IMG/VR virus record: IMGVR_UViG_3300022837_000059
Coordinates: 1-29,479 of that record
Strand: one strand, 5' to 3'
DNA: 29,479 nucleotides
Origin: a virus
Part shown: piece after piece, positions 20,889 through 26,908 of the stretch
How positions within the stretch are numbered: position 1 is the first letter of the stretch
Layout: every line of letters starts with the position of its first letter
Position numbers and translations under genes: made by a program
Notes under the pieces: generated by a model
Database searches by the model: none
Seen by the model: only the letters and a program-made list of their open reading frames with translations
Told to the model about the DNA's origin: nothing

Positions 20889-21200
20889 TTAGTTAATTGT
20901 TTTTATGTATTGGTGGTAAGTCGTTTCCATCAATAATTTTTAATATTGATTCTTTTATAAAATCAGTACTATTTTTTTGTCCATTTTTTCCATAAATATG
21001 CTGAAAATTAGCCCAAAATATTAAAAAATAAGTAGATATTATATGATCGCAATTTTTTGTATCAAATATTTTGTCATAGCCATCTATATAATCTTGTACA
21101 TTTTTTTTTACATTTTCTTGCAACTTAAAAAACAAATCATCTTTTTTAAATTCACTTGAAAGTTTTTTAATCATTAATTCATCCATTTGGTTAATTGTTT
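20875..21200. repeat. Near-identical 28-bp direct repeats flanking one gene
   Basis: The segments 20875-20902 and 21173-21200 match at 26 of 28 positions (differences at the fifth base, G/A, and the seventeenth base, A/G). Each spans a stop codon and a downstream MDELM start on the minus strand. The unit between them is 298 bp and holds exactly one gene (20893-21186). Confidence 0.85.
20893..21186 (-). CDS. 97-aa hypothetical in a repeat-flanked cassette
   Basis: MDELMIKKLSSEFKKDDLFF starts a helical, very AT-rich gene (Lys/Asn/Ile/Phe-rich, e.g. STYFLIFWANFQHIYGKNGQ). Codon use leans to A/T even more than its neighbours. It lies between two near-identical 28-bp repeats and shares its first five residues with the following gene, suggesting it was inserted by, or could be lost by, recombination between the repeats. 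Function not recognised. Confidence 0.5.
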   Translation of the reverse strand: MDELMIKKLSSEFKKDDLFFKLQENVKKNVQDYIDGYDKIFDTKNCDHIISTYFLIFWANFQHIYGKNGQKNSTDFIKESILKIIDGNDLPPIHKNN

Positions 21201-21332
21201 GCTTACTAACTCTACGTATCTAAACCACTCTAATATAAAGTTACGTTTTTTACCTGCACGTTCTTTAGTTATTTGTTTGATAGCTTTGTTAGTTGCTCTA
21301 TCTAGTAAGTCTGTTTGGTCTTTAAGTTTCAT
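21174..21332 (-). CDS. 52-aa hypothetical
   Basis: From the ATG at 21332 the product is MKLKDQTDLLDRATNKAIKQ then ITKERAGKKRNFILEWFRYV and a short tail. Upstream in-frame Met codons exist within the preceding gene, but this one sits just where that gene ends (11-nt overlap) with GAGG upstream. It is basic, all-helical and unrecognised. Its last codons lie in the 28-bp repeat. Confidence 0.45.
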   Translation of the reverse strand: MKLKDQTDLLDRATNKAIKQITKERAGKKRNFILEWFRYVELVSKQLTKWMN

Positions 21333-21606
21333 CTGCATATACCTCATCATCTTCTTCGTTATATTTAATTTTTGCAATTTCTTGTACTTTACTAATTTGA
21401 GTATAATCTTTGGCATAAGAGCATACACAATCTTTACCATCTTCAGTTGATAAATCTAGCTTATGTTCTTCTAACCATTTATTCATAGCTTCATTTTGAT
21501 CTTCGCCTATTACTTGCCATTTAGTTACATAAGTAACTTCGTACTCTATCTCGTATACTTTTTTATCTACATCATTGTGAAATAAACATAATGATTCATC
21601 TATCAT
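21322..21606 (-). CDS. 94-aa acidic hypothetical
   Basis: Start taken at the ATG at 21606 because AAAGGTAG lies just upstream. MIDESLCLFHNDVDKKVYEI is followed by a beta-strand pair (EYEVTYVTKWQVIGED) and a helix ENA-like segment (NEAMNKWLEEHKLDL), the 'V.a.s.eEA...' pattern of small alpha/beta phage proteins, then an acidic tail EEDDEVYADET. Not recognised further. Confidence 0.5.
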   Translation of the reverse strand: MIDESLCLFHNDVDKKVYEIEYEVTYVTKWQVIGEDQNEAMNKWLEEHKLDLSTEDGKDCVCSYAKDYTQISKVQEIAKIKYNEEDDEVYADET

Positions 21607-21627
21607 AACTACCTTTCTATAAGGGCT

Positions 21628-21652
21628 AAGCCCCACAAAATGTGTAGGGCTT
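21628..21652. terminator. Hairpin in intergenic gap
   Basis: AAGCCC (21628-21633) plus CAC pairs with GTG plus GGGCTT (21647-21652), interrupted by a 2-nt bulge, with loop AAAAT. GC-rich by local standards. In the minus direction it lies between two genes, but no T-run follows (AGCCCTTATAG), so it may be a processing or attenuation structure and not a full terminator. Confidence 0.4.
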
Positions 21653-21665
21653 TGACCGATATTAT

Positions 21666-22265
21666 TTATTTAGTAATTGCTAAGAACTCTGGCTTAGGAA
21701 TTGTAGTTGTATTTATTTTTTCTTTAGACATTTCTATATCTATTGTTTTCCAAACTGTAGCAAGAGATTGACCTGCGTTAAGTAAGTTCTTACAATATTC
21801 TTTAGACATATCTAACATTTGTAATGATTTACCTCTTGGGCCTTTATAAAAGTTACGTGTAGTTTCTTCATGACATAACTTTTTAAGTAACCTATCGAGC
21901 TCATCTGGTTGTTTAAGTAGGGATCTACTAATTTCACTTTCCCACTTTCTAACTTTCTTCCATTGCTCTAATTTATCTTCTAAAGTGTTGATAGCATTGT
22001 CTAATTTACCTTTTTTTAAAAGTAAAACATTATCCATTTCGCTCTCAAACTTTTTATGATCTTCATAGTAAGCATATACTTCTTTGTGCATTGTATTGAT
22101 TTTTAATTTATCTTTAAATGCTTCAAAGTTATCTTCTGACTCTTTGTCTATGATGTCTTGCATCTCAGTTTTTAAAGTATTTTTTCTATCATCATACTTT
22201 GTTTCTAAGAAGTGATCTATATGATCCATCTCTGCTTGTCTTATAGGTGTTTTAGTGCTGCTCAT
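21666..22265 (-). CDS. 199-aa coiled-coil protein
   Basis: Strong ribosome site (AAAGGAGATAGC) before ATG. The protein is helical throughout: MSSTKTPIRQAEMDHIDHFL, long acidic/basic heptad stretches (EMQDIIDKESEDNFEAFKDK; ALNTLEDKLEQ-like segments) and a C-terminal section LDMSKEYCKNLLNAGQSLAT. It is the largest protein in this minus-strand arm. No nuclease, kinase or membrane motif is visible. Its placement among small early genes suggests a host- or replication-interacting factor. Confidence 0.55.
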   Translation of the reverse strand: MSSTKTPIRQAEMDHIDHFLETKYDDRKNTLKTEMQDIIDKESEDNFEAFKDKLKINTMHKEVYAYYEDHKKFESEMDNVLLLKKGKLDNAINTLEDKLEQWKKVRKWESEISRSLLKQPDELDRLLKKLCHEETTRNFYKGPRGKSLQMLDMSKEYCKNLLNAGQSLATVWKTIDIEMSKEKINTTTIPKPEFLAITK

Positions 22266-22528
22266 GCTATCTCCTTTTGTTGATTGATTTTACTTACATT
22301 TTCTAACTTGTCTGCAATCTCCTTAGCGTCTATTGATTTGTCCATTCTTTGACAAACTCTAATAAACAATGATGTTGCAGTAGTTTTCTTACCCATAGGG
22401 TCTAGCATTTTTAACGATTGCGTTTCTGCAACAGTTTCATGGCATAGTCCTATAAGTTCTGCATAATAAGTAAGCATAGGCTTATATTTATCTGCTACTC
22501 TAGATTTAACTGGTAGTTTTGTCTGCAT
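22262..22528 (-). CDS. 88-aa hypothetical
   Basis: MQTKLPVKSRVADKYKPMLT with an excellent ribosome site (AAGGAGGATAACA). It is helical, with Y-A-E-L-I-G-L-C-H-E-T-V-A-E-T-Q and T-S-L-F-I-R-V-C-Q-R-M-D-K. The start lies within the preceding micro-gene (23-nt overlap) and the end overlaps the 199-aa gene by 4 nt. Not recognised. Confidence 0.5.
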   Translation of the reverse strand: MQTKLPVKSRVADKYKPMLTYYAELIGLCHETVAETQSLKMLDPMGKKTTATSLFIRVCQRMDKSIDAKEIADKLENVSKINQQKEIA

Positions 22529-22679
22529 TGTTATCCTCCTTTTTTAGTTTGATTTCAATTGGCATTTCTAATGTATCAGGCATATTTTTTTCTACTGCCT
22601 TGCATACACCTATAATCATTCTTAATGGGAATGTTATAGATTTTACTATTGCTTCACCTACTTTTTCTATACGTTTCAT
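22506..22679 (-). CDS. 57-aa microprotein
   Basis: ATG at 22679 preceded by GGAAGCAC. The product is MKRIEKVGEAIVKSITFPLR, then a hydrophobic stretch with one Cys (MIIGVCKAVEKNM) and a charged tail (EIKLKKEDNN). The chain of short overlaps with both neighbours (26 nt and 23 nt) and a credible ribosome site support it. Possibly membrane-associated through an amphipathic helix. Confidence 0.45.
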   Translation of the reverse strand: MKRIEKVGEAIVKSITFPLRMIIGVCKAVEKNMPDTLEMPIEIKLKKEDNNADKTTS

Positions 22680-22860
22680 GTGCTTCCTTTTTTTTGGTTA
22701 ATCTATTATATTTAATAGTTGTTTTCATATACTCATCTTCAAACTCTTTTGTCCCAGGAATTGGATCGACATCTTCGATGAGCCAATTCCAAGCTTTCCT
22801 GATGGCTAAACCACCAACAGTATAAGTAACAAATCGAATAACAGTAAAAACTCCATTCAT
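22654..22860 (-). CDS. 68-aa hypothetical with hydrophobic N-terminus
   Basis: MNGVFTVIRFVTYTVGGLAI is a moderately hydrophobic N-terminal helix (possible membrane anchor), followed by R-K-A-W-N-W-L-I-E-D-V-D-P and a basic tail (RLTKKKEAHETYRKSR). GGGAGACTA lies before ATG. The start overlaps the stop of the HTH gene by 1 nt. Not recognised. Confidence 0.45.
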   Translation of the reverse strand: MNGVFTVIRFVTYTVGGLAIRKAWNWLIEDVDPIPGTKEFEDEYMKTTIKYNRLTKKKEAHETYRKSR

Positions 22861-23282
22861 TAGTCTCCCTTCATTTCTTGGATTATATTTTTATATCTTG
22901 GATTATTTTCGTTAAAGTAGTTTTGTCTACCTACTGTATCTATCTTATCCCAAGATCTTTGTATTTGACTTGCTCTTTGTGGGTAGGGAGTATCAAAACT
23001 ATGTTCTGGTATTTGTTTACACCACTCATCAAAGATTGCTTCTGGTTTATCAGTTAAAAATAACTGTATATCCCATTTCTTTTGTCTGCATATATCTATA
23101 AGATTTTCTGCAGCCAATCTATTTATACATCGTTCATACTTTTGTATTTGTTGAAACGATACATTTAAACATTTAGATATTTGTGTTTGGGTAAACCCAT
23201 TCCACACTCTATGTAATACTAGCACTTTAGCTATATTTTTATTGATCTCATAATTGTTAAACGCTTTAACTCGCTTACCCAT
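22860..23282 (-). CDS. XRE/Cro-type HTH regulator
   Basis: 140 residues from the ATG at 23282, preceded by GGAGGTGATA (a start four codons earlier lacks this). Residues ~14-65 form a helix-turn-helix of the Cro/C1 type: IAKVLVLHRVWNGFTQTQIS, then K-C-L-N-V-S-F-Q-Q-I-Q-K-Y-E-R (the 'S..tiskyE.g' recognition-helix pattern), and A-A-E-N-L-I-D-I-C. The C-terminal half (NSFDT-like loop, SQIQRSWDKIDTVGRQNYF) is not a typical peptidase domain, so this is not a LexA-like repressor. It probably controls this early arm. No integrase is seen, so a lysogeny role is uncertain. Confidence 0.7.
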   Translation of the reverse strand: MGKRVKAFNNYEINKNIAKVLVLHRVWNGFTQTQISKCLNVSFQQIQKYERCINRLAAENLIDICRQKKWDIQLFLTDKPEAIFDEWCKQIPEHSFDTPYPQRASQIQRSWDKIDTVGRQNYFNENNPRYKNIIQEMKGD

Positions 23283-23577
23283 TATCACCTCCATATATTT
23301 TATTTAATACCAATAGCTCACGCTTGTCGGAGCTAGTGGGTACTGTCACTACTCTAATTGATGGTTTCTTATCTCTATATACTTTAACTATCTGTATATA
23401 TCCCATCTTGGGATAAAGGATAGGTAGGTGGATTACTTTAAGAAAGTACTTCTTCCACCACAGTATATTTTCTTTTCTTATCGAGCCAGTAAAGTCCTGA
23501 TTATACAGTAGCTTGACTGCTCTGCTTAGATTTATTGGATTTTCTCGGAACTTTCCTTCTATTATTACTCTGAACAT
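23275..23577 (-). CDS. 100-aa hypothetical
   Basis: Start set at the ATG at 23577 (GAGG upstream; an in-frame ATG 10 codons earlier lies in the previous gene). MFRVIIEGKFRENPINLSRA, then K-L-L-Y-N-Q-D-F and a beta-rich, basic section (ILWWKKYFLKVIHLPILYPK, IQIVKVYRDKKPSIRVVTVP). It overlaps the HTH gene by 8 nt. Perhaps a small nucleic-acid-binding protein from composition; not recognised. Confidence 0.45.
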   Translation of the reverse strand: MFRVIIEGKFRENPINLSRAVKLLYNQDFTGSIRKENILWWKKYFLKVIHLPILYPKMGYIQIVKVYRDKKPSIRVVTVPTSSDKRELLVLNKIYGGDNG

Positions 23578-23680
23578 TGTTAACCTCTTTGTTGCTAGTA
23601 AATCCACTAATCCATAGTAGGTGGTCTGCCCAAGCTTTCGCTGTCCAGAATTTAGGTGTTCCTAATTTAGTTTTTTTCAT
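23501..23680 (-). CDS. 59-aa hypothetical
   Basis: ATG at 23680 overlaps the upstream stop as ATGA, which is why it is preferred to an ATG six codons earlier. The first 27 residues are protein-like (MKKTKLGTPKFWTAKAWADH then LLWISGF). The rest is Asn/Lys/Ser-rich low complexity and lies in the 77-nt overlap with the next gene. Not recognised. Confidence 0.4.
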   Translation of the reverse strand: MKKTKLGTPKFWTAKAWADHLLWISGFTSNKEVNNVQSNNRRKVPRKSNKSKQSSQATV

Positions 23681-23910
23681 GCTTTTTTTATACTCCATAT
23701 TGAATATCTACCTTGTTCATTAGATTCGTGAGTTTCCATTTGATCAAAAAATTTTTTACTCACTCTACTGTGATTACGCCAGTAGCCATCTGTTTGATTT
23801 ACCTCATCAGGTGTCATAATTATTCTTTTAGTTTTAATAAACTTATCTCTATTCCATGGGTCTGAATTAAGTCTATATTGTACTTTGTATACTATTAATC
23901 TTCTATTCAT
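23677..23910 (-). CDS. 77-aa hypothetical
   Basis: MNRRLIVYKVQYRLNSDPWN begins a basic alpha/beta protein (KFIKTKRIIMTPDEVNQTDG, SKKFFDQMETHESNEQGRYS). It overlaps its upstream neighbour by 8 nt and the next by ATGA. No membrane segment. Not recognised. Confidence 0.5.
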   Translation of the reverse strand: MNRRLIVYKVQYRLNSDPWNRDKFIKTKRIIMTPDEVNQTDGYWRNHSRVSKKFFDQMETHESNEQGRYSIWSIKKA

Positions 23911-24127
23911 TGTCCTCCTTTGGTATTGGTATATTGCCTAGTTTCTGAGCCATTAGCATTACAGCTGACTTACATTCACTAGATGTTAATAAATCATACA
24001 TAGCTAATTTATATAATGCTCTGCACTCTAAATCTGTAAAGTCATATTTTATTGAGTCCATTAGCTTATATCTTATCTGATCAAGCTCATGTTTAGTAAT
24101 ACCTAACTCATTTAAATTATCTTTCAT
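23903..24127 (-). CDS. 74-aa helical hypothetical
   Basis: Start set at the ATG at 24127, 6 nt after AGGAGA; the upstream in-frame extension runs through a GC-rich hairpin and is unlikely coding. MKDNLNELGITKHELDQIRY then KLMDSIKYDFTDLECRALYK and L-G-N-I-P-I-P-K-E. All-helical with two Cys. Not recognised. Confidence 0.5.
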   Translation of the reverse strand: MKDNLNELGITKHELDQIRYKLMDSIKYDFTDLECRALYKLAMYDLLTSSECKSAVMLMAQKLGNIPIPKEDNE

Positions 24128-24148
24128 ATATTCTCCTATTAGGGGTAA

Positions 24149-24165
24149 CCCCTCATTACGAGGGG
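24149..24165. terminator. Hairpin CCCCTC/GAGGGG upstream of a gene start
   Basis: CCCCTC (24149-24154) and GAGGGG (24160-24165) enclose loop ATTAC; a second overlapping GGGGT..ACCCC pairing is possible (24142-24152). On the minus strand it falls just upstream of the AGGAGA ribosome site of the 74-aa gene, and no T-run follows. It may be an RNA-processing or attenuation structure more than a terminator. Confidence 0.4.
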
Positions 24166-24179
24166 GTGTACCCAATTAT

Positions 24180-24362
24180 CTACTTCTTAGCTAAGATCTC
24201 ATTCATCTTGCTATCTAACGCATCTATCTTGGCATTTAAGCCTTTGATAAGATCATACTGAGCTTTAGGCATATACTTGCCAGGATTAGCTTTAACGTAA
24301 GCTATTCTATCTTCTGCTGATTTAGACTCAGCGTATGGTATAAACGTTTGTTGTGTTGTCAT
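24180..24362 (-). CDS. 60-aa hypothetical
   Basis: AATAGGAGTTACTT precedes ATG. MTTQQTFIPYAESKSAEDRI then AYVKANPGKYMPKAQYDLIK and an amphipathic end (NAKIDALDSKMNEILAKK) that could form a short coiled coil. Soluble. Not recognised. Confidence 0.5.
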   Translation of the reverse strand: MTTQQTFIPYAESKSAEDRIAYVKANPGKYMPKAQYDLIKGLNAKIDALDSKMNEILAKK

Positions 24363-24377
24363 AAGTAACTCCTATTG

Positions 24378-24560
24378 TTAACAATTATTATTATTACTCG
24401 TTGTAATAATGATTGGCTTATTTAATATCCTATTCATTTCTTTATCTCTTTCGATTAGAACAGAATTCTCTGGGAAAGGGAACTCGTACTGATTAAGCTG
24501 ATAGTTACTATGCTTATCTGTATCTCCCTCTACTTGCTGTAACATTTCGTATGTTATCAT
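24378..24560 (-). CDS. 60-aa hypothetical
   Basis: AAGGAGGATAT before ATG. MITYEMLQQVEGDTDKHSNY then QLNQYEFPFPENSVLIERDK and an Asn-rich tail ending NNNNC. Polar, no membrane segment, no recognised motif. Second gene of the right minus-strand arm. Confidence 0.5.
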   Translation of the reverse strand: MITYEMLQQVEGDTDKHSNYQLNQYEFPFPENSVLIERDKEMNRILNKPIIITTSNNNNC

Positions 24561-24569
24561 ATATCCTCC

Positions 24570-24689
24570 TTATTTCTGGGGTGAGATTGACTTATATAAA
24601 TTATAAGCTACTACCCCCCCTATTACTTGACCTAATATCATTATAGTTAACCATATACATAGTAGGCTTATCATTATAGTACTTAACAT
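24570..24689 (-). CDS. 39-aa membrane microprotein, first gene of the minus-strand arm
   Basis: ATG at 24689, with a strong ribosome site AAAGGAGATAAGAT. The product is MLSTIMISLLCIWLTIMILG followed by QVIGGVVAYNLYKSISPQK: about 28 hydrophobic residues, enough for one long or a hairpin pair of helices. As the first-expressed gene next to the control region it could be an early membrane effector (for example superinfection exclusion); this is inference from place and type. Confidence 0.5.
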   Translation of the reverse strand: MLSTIMISLLCIWLTIMILGQVIGGVVAYNLYKSISPQK

Positions 24690-25083
24690 ATCTTATCTCC
24701 TTTGGTTGATTGATATACCTACACACACATCTAATAATGTCTGGATATAGGTACTTTATACGTTGCTATCAATTACACTAGCAATCAAGATGTCTAGTAT
24801 TATCAATAGGTTAAATCATTATCGGCAATCAATTAATCAATAGACAAGCTAAGGTTAATTAACTACCAATATATAATAACAACTTATAACGCTGTCACTT
24901 GCGACAGCGATTATCAGTTGACTAACAAGAACTTAATAAAAGACAGCGAACAACAGTGAGCTGAAGAACTAACAACAATAACAATTAAGGTGGGTTTTAG
25001 ATTCACCCCATCGTCATGATAGTCGTAGAACTATCTGACTATAGGGGGGTTATGTACACCACCATAACAAAGGGGACATCATT
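24690..25083. promoter_or_regulatory. Divergent control region (394 bp), candidate promoters/origin
   Basis: Non-coding gap between minus-strand and plus-strand operons, and the longest gap in the window. It contains: TTGATTGATA at 24706-24715; five AATCAA/ATCAAT copies between 24768 and 24841; a perfect -10-like TATAAT at 24872-24877 on the plus strand without a matching -35; a perfect 7-bp hairpin at 24890-24909; GACAGCG repeated at 24903 and about 24942; and leader hairpins at 25018-25035 (GATAGT/ACTATC) and 25049-25068 (GTTATG/CATAAC) just before the AAAGGGGA ribosome site of the first plus gene. A minus-strand pair TTGCTA/TATAAA (18-nt spacer) at 24756-24784 is a weak promoter candidate. 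Either promoter assignment is tentative. Confidence 0.55.
24890..24909. promoter_or_regulatory. Perfect inverted repeat CGCTGTC-N6-GACAGCG
   Basis: CGCTGTC (24890-24896) and GACAGCG (24903-24909) are perfectly complementary around ACTTGC. GC-rich against an AT-rich background, with a further GACAGCG-like half site at about 24942-24948. Could be an operator for a dimeric regulator such as the XRE-type protein (22860-23282) or a hairpin in a leader RNA. Confidence 0.5.
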
Positions 25084-25341
25084 ATGATACCAGCAGCAGG
25101 AACAATAGGATTAAGAATCCTAAAGACACTATATAAGACAAAAGGTAAGATTGGCAAAGTATCTACTAACCTAGCTGATAAAGCAGGAAAAGCAGGGTTT
25201 ACTGGAACATCTAAAGCAATTACAGGTGTATCTAAAAAGGTACATTCAGGCTCTAGAATGGTAGGAAAAACTATCAAGAAGAATCCTAAGTCTAGCTCAG
25301 CAGTAGCTGGTGCATCACTTATGGCATTTCTTGACGATTAA
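25084..25341 (+). CDS. 85-aa basic protein, first gene of packaging operon
   Basis: MIPAAGTIGLRILKTLYKTK then GKIGKVSTNLADKAGKAGFT and a Ser/Ala-rich end (NPKSSSAVAGASLMAFLDD). AAAGGGGACATCATT upstream gives a ribosome site. Rich in Lys, Gly and Ser, weakly hydrophobic at its C-terminus. It overlaps the next start by 1 nt. Not recognised. Confidence 0.5.
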   Translation: MIPAAGTIGLRILKTLYKTKGKIGKVSTNLADKAGKAGFTGTSKAITGVSKKVHSGSRMVGKTIKKNPKSSSAVAGASLMAFLDD

Positions 25342-25475
25342 TGGCTAAGCAGAATTTTAGCAGCTTTATACCTAGAGATAAACCTAAGAAAAGACCAGGA
25401 ATCCACAAAAAATCGAAATCGAAATCGGAAAAACTACAGCAAAGTCACAATAGATATAAAGGACAAGGAAAATAA
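25341..25475 (+). CDS. 44-aa conserved-looking basic microprotein
   Basis: MAKQNFSSFIPRDKPKKRPG then IHKKSKSKSEK and a polar tail ending in RYKGQGK. I recall almost the same 'FxPRdkpKKRPGiHkKs' peptide next to packaging genes in many marine podoviruses. It is very basic and likely disordered, suggesting nucleic-acid contact. ATG overlaps the previous stop by 1 nt (TAATG). Confidence 0.6.
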   Translation: MAKQNFSSFIPRDKPKKRPGIHKKSKSKSEKLQQSHNRYKGQGK

Positions 25476-25477
25476 TC

Positions 25478-25630
25478 ATGAGATCATATTTACAATTCCC
25501 AGTTATCAAGGAACTATCAGCAAAAGTTTTAAAAAAGAGCTGGAAGAAACGTGATGCATTGGTAAAGAACTTAAAAGATCCTAAGTTTAGAGCTAAAGCT
25601 AAGCTTAAAGACTACAAATCTAGCGTATAA
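25478..25630 (+). CDS. 50-aa basic helical microprotein
   Basis: ATG at 25478; AAGGACAAGGAAAATAATC provides a weak ribosome site. MRSYLQFPVIKELSAKVLKK then SWKKRDALVKNLKDPKFRAK and a final KLKDYKSSV: one or two amphipathic basic helices. It overlaps the next start by 1 nt. Not recognised. Confidence 0.5.
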   Translation: MRSYLQFPVIKELSAKVLKKSWKKRDALVKNLKDPKFRAKAKLKDYKSSV

Positions 25631-25881
25631 TGGCACAAACAGCAGCATGGCAACGAAAAGAAGGTAAAAACCCAAAAGGTGGGTTGAATGCTAAAGGTCG
25701 AGCTAGTTATAAGAAGCAGACTGGAGGAACATTAAAAGCTCCTAGTAAAAAAGTAGGGAATAAAAGACGTGCGTCATTCTGTGCTAGAATGAGTGGCATG
25801 AAAAAGAAACTTACCTCTGCTAAGACTGCAAGAGATCCTAATTCAAGAATCAATAAGTCATTAAGAGCATGGAACTGCTAA
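25630..25881 (+). CDS. DUF6321-like small phage protein
   Basis: 83 residues with a highly characteristic sequence: TAAWQRKEGKNPKGGLNAKG then R-A-S-Y-K, a S-F-C-A-R-M-S-G-M block and the end D-P-N-S-R-I-N-K-S-L-R-A-W-N-C. These match what I recall as DUF6321, found in phages and marine metagenomes beside terminase genes; no function is established. The conserved Cys residues in SFCARM and the terminal WNC are unusual for so basic a protein. Overlaps both neighbours by 1 nt. Confidence 0.65.
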   Translation: MAQTAAWQRKEGKNPKGGLNAKGRASYKKQTGGTLKAPSKKVGNKRRASFCARMSGMKKKLTSAKTARDPNSRINKSLRAWNC

Positions 25882-26048
25882 TGAGAGATACTAAACTTAT
25901 TAATGCTTATGTAGTACAACAAGCACGAGAAAAAAAAAGACAAGAATTATTCAAAGTGTTAAAAAAAGAAGTAGAAACTGGAGCTAATGGCACACAGGAC
26001 TACATTATTAAAAAAGGCATAAACAAAGATAAACTAGCAAAGAAATAA
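25881..26048 (+). CDS. 55-aa basic helical microprotein
   Basis: ATG overlaps the previous stop (TAATG). MRDTKLINAYVVQQAREKKR then QELFKVLKKEVETGANGTQD and IIKKGINKDKLAKK. A long charged helix with a short second part. Not recognised; position in a chain of 1-nt overlaps supports it as a gene. Confidence 0.45.
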   Translation: MRDTKLINAYVVQQAREKKRQELFKVLKKEVETGANGTQDYIIKKGINKDKLAKK

Positions 26049-26049
26049 T

Positions 26050-26316
26050 ATGAAAAAACCAATAGTAAAAAAGAAAACAGTAAAGCTAATTAAAAAAGTA
26101 AGACCATTAGCTATACCTGCAGCTATCTTTACAGCAGGAGCATATGCTTATGGTAAAACACCAATGGCTAGAAAAAATCAAAATATGAGAATAGAGATGC
26201 AAGCCATTGCTAAAGAAAGAAAAACAAGAGATATTTCAAAATTAGAAATAAAAACAAGATTAAATAAGGCTAAAAAAAGCAAAAGAGAATTTACATACTT
26301 TGGATTTGGAGATTAA
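26050..26316 (+). CDS. 88-aa basic protein with one hydrophobic helix
   Basis: The strongly basic N-terminus (MKKPIVKKKTVKLIKKVRPL) leads into a single hydrophobic helix (AIPAAIFTAGAYAYG), then a basic/polar helical tail (KTRLNKAKKSKREF). Could be a membrane-tethered DNA-binding protein, or a virion component. Not recognised. Confidence 0.45.
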   Translation: MKKPIVKKKTVKLIKKVRPLAIPAAIFTAGAYAYGKTPMARKNQNMRIEMQAIAKERKTRDISKLEIKTRLNKAKKSKREFTYFGFGD

Positions 26317-26317
26317 T

Positions 26318-26569
26318 ATGGATAAAAAATTAGAAAAACTAGCTGACGAAATGATTAGATTGTCTCCAGAAGAAGGACAGCAACTATCATTAATTATTAA
26401 AGCTAAGATTATGCCAGAGATGGCTAAACAGCAACAGCAACAAGGATTACTACAGCAGCAAAATCCTCAAGCTCAACAGCAAATGGCTAATATGGGTAAG
26501 AGACCACAACAAGGTCAAGTACCTATGCCTAATGCAAGAATGGCTGCACAACAAGGTTTATTAAAATAG
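26318..26569 (+). CDS. 83-aa Gln-rich protein
   Basis: ATG at 26318 chosen over an in-frame TTG six codons earlier. MDKKLEKLADEMIRLSPEEG is a helix, followed by I-I-K-A-K-I-M-P-E-M-A-K and a Gln/Met/Pro-rich tail (GLLQQQNPQAQQQMANMGKR). Acidic helix then low complexity; unlike its basic neighbours. It could be a scaffold- or adaptor-type protein, but this is a guess from composition. Confidence 0.45.
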   Translation: MDKKLEKLADEMIRLSPEEGQQLSLIIKAKIMPEMAKQQQQQGLLQQQNPQAQQQMANMGKRPQQGQVPMPNARMAAQQGLLK

Positions 26570-26579
26570 GATAATTATT

Positions 26580-26684
26580 ATGCCAATGGTAGGAAAAAAG
26601 AAGTACCCATATACAAAAGCTGGTAAAAAAAAAGCTAAGATGGCTGCTAAAAAATCAGGTAAAAAAGTTAAAAGAGGTTACTAA
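26580..26684 (+). CDS. 34-aa Lys-rich microprotein (MPMVGKKKYPYT type)
   Basis: MPMVGKKKYPYTKAGKKKAK then MAAKKSGKKVKRGY: about half the residues are Lys/Arg. I recall near-identical 'MPMVGKKKfPYtxxGk' peptides beside terminase or capsid genes of many marine and other phages, so it is conserved despite its length. Probably disordered and packaged with DNA; role unknown. Overlaps the next start by 1 nt. Confidence 0.6.
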   Translation: MPMVGKKKYPYTKAGKKKAKMAAKKSGKKVKRGY

Positions 26685-26908
26685 TGATTATAGGTGGAGA
26701 TAAAGGTTTTGGTAAAACACCAAAGAAAAAACCTTCTGTATTTAAGAAGGCTGCTAAGACTATAGTAAAAAAAGGAATTAAGTTTGCAGTAAGTCCATTA
26801 ACTCTTGGAATAACTGCAGGTACTATTTTGTATAAAGGTGGAAAAGCTAAAAGTTTTAAATATTCTAATGTTAGACAATTTGACAAAAGAGGAAGAAAAA
26901 TAACATAA
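26684..26908 (+). CDS. 74-aa basic protein
   Basis: MIIGGDKGFGKTPKKKPSVF then a basic amphipathic region, a hydrophobic-leaning segment (IKFAVSPLTLGITAGTILYK) and a basic end (RQFDKRGRKIT). The G-x-x-x-x-G-K-T look-alike (GGDKGFGKT) lacks the rest of an ATPase and is not a P-loop enzyme. Shares 1 nt with the TerS start. Confidence 0.45.
   Translation: MIIGGDKGFGKTPKKKPSVFKKAAKTIVKKGIKFAVSPLTLGITAGTILYKGGKAKSFKYSNVRQFDKRGRKIT

Noticed and set aside
26684-26908. P-loop ATPase (GGDKGFGKT)
   Set aside because: Only a look-alike at the extreme N-terminus of a 74-aa protein with no Walker B or ATPase fold length.
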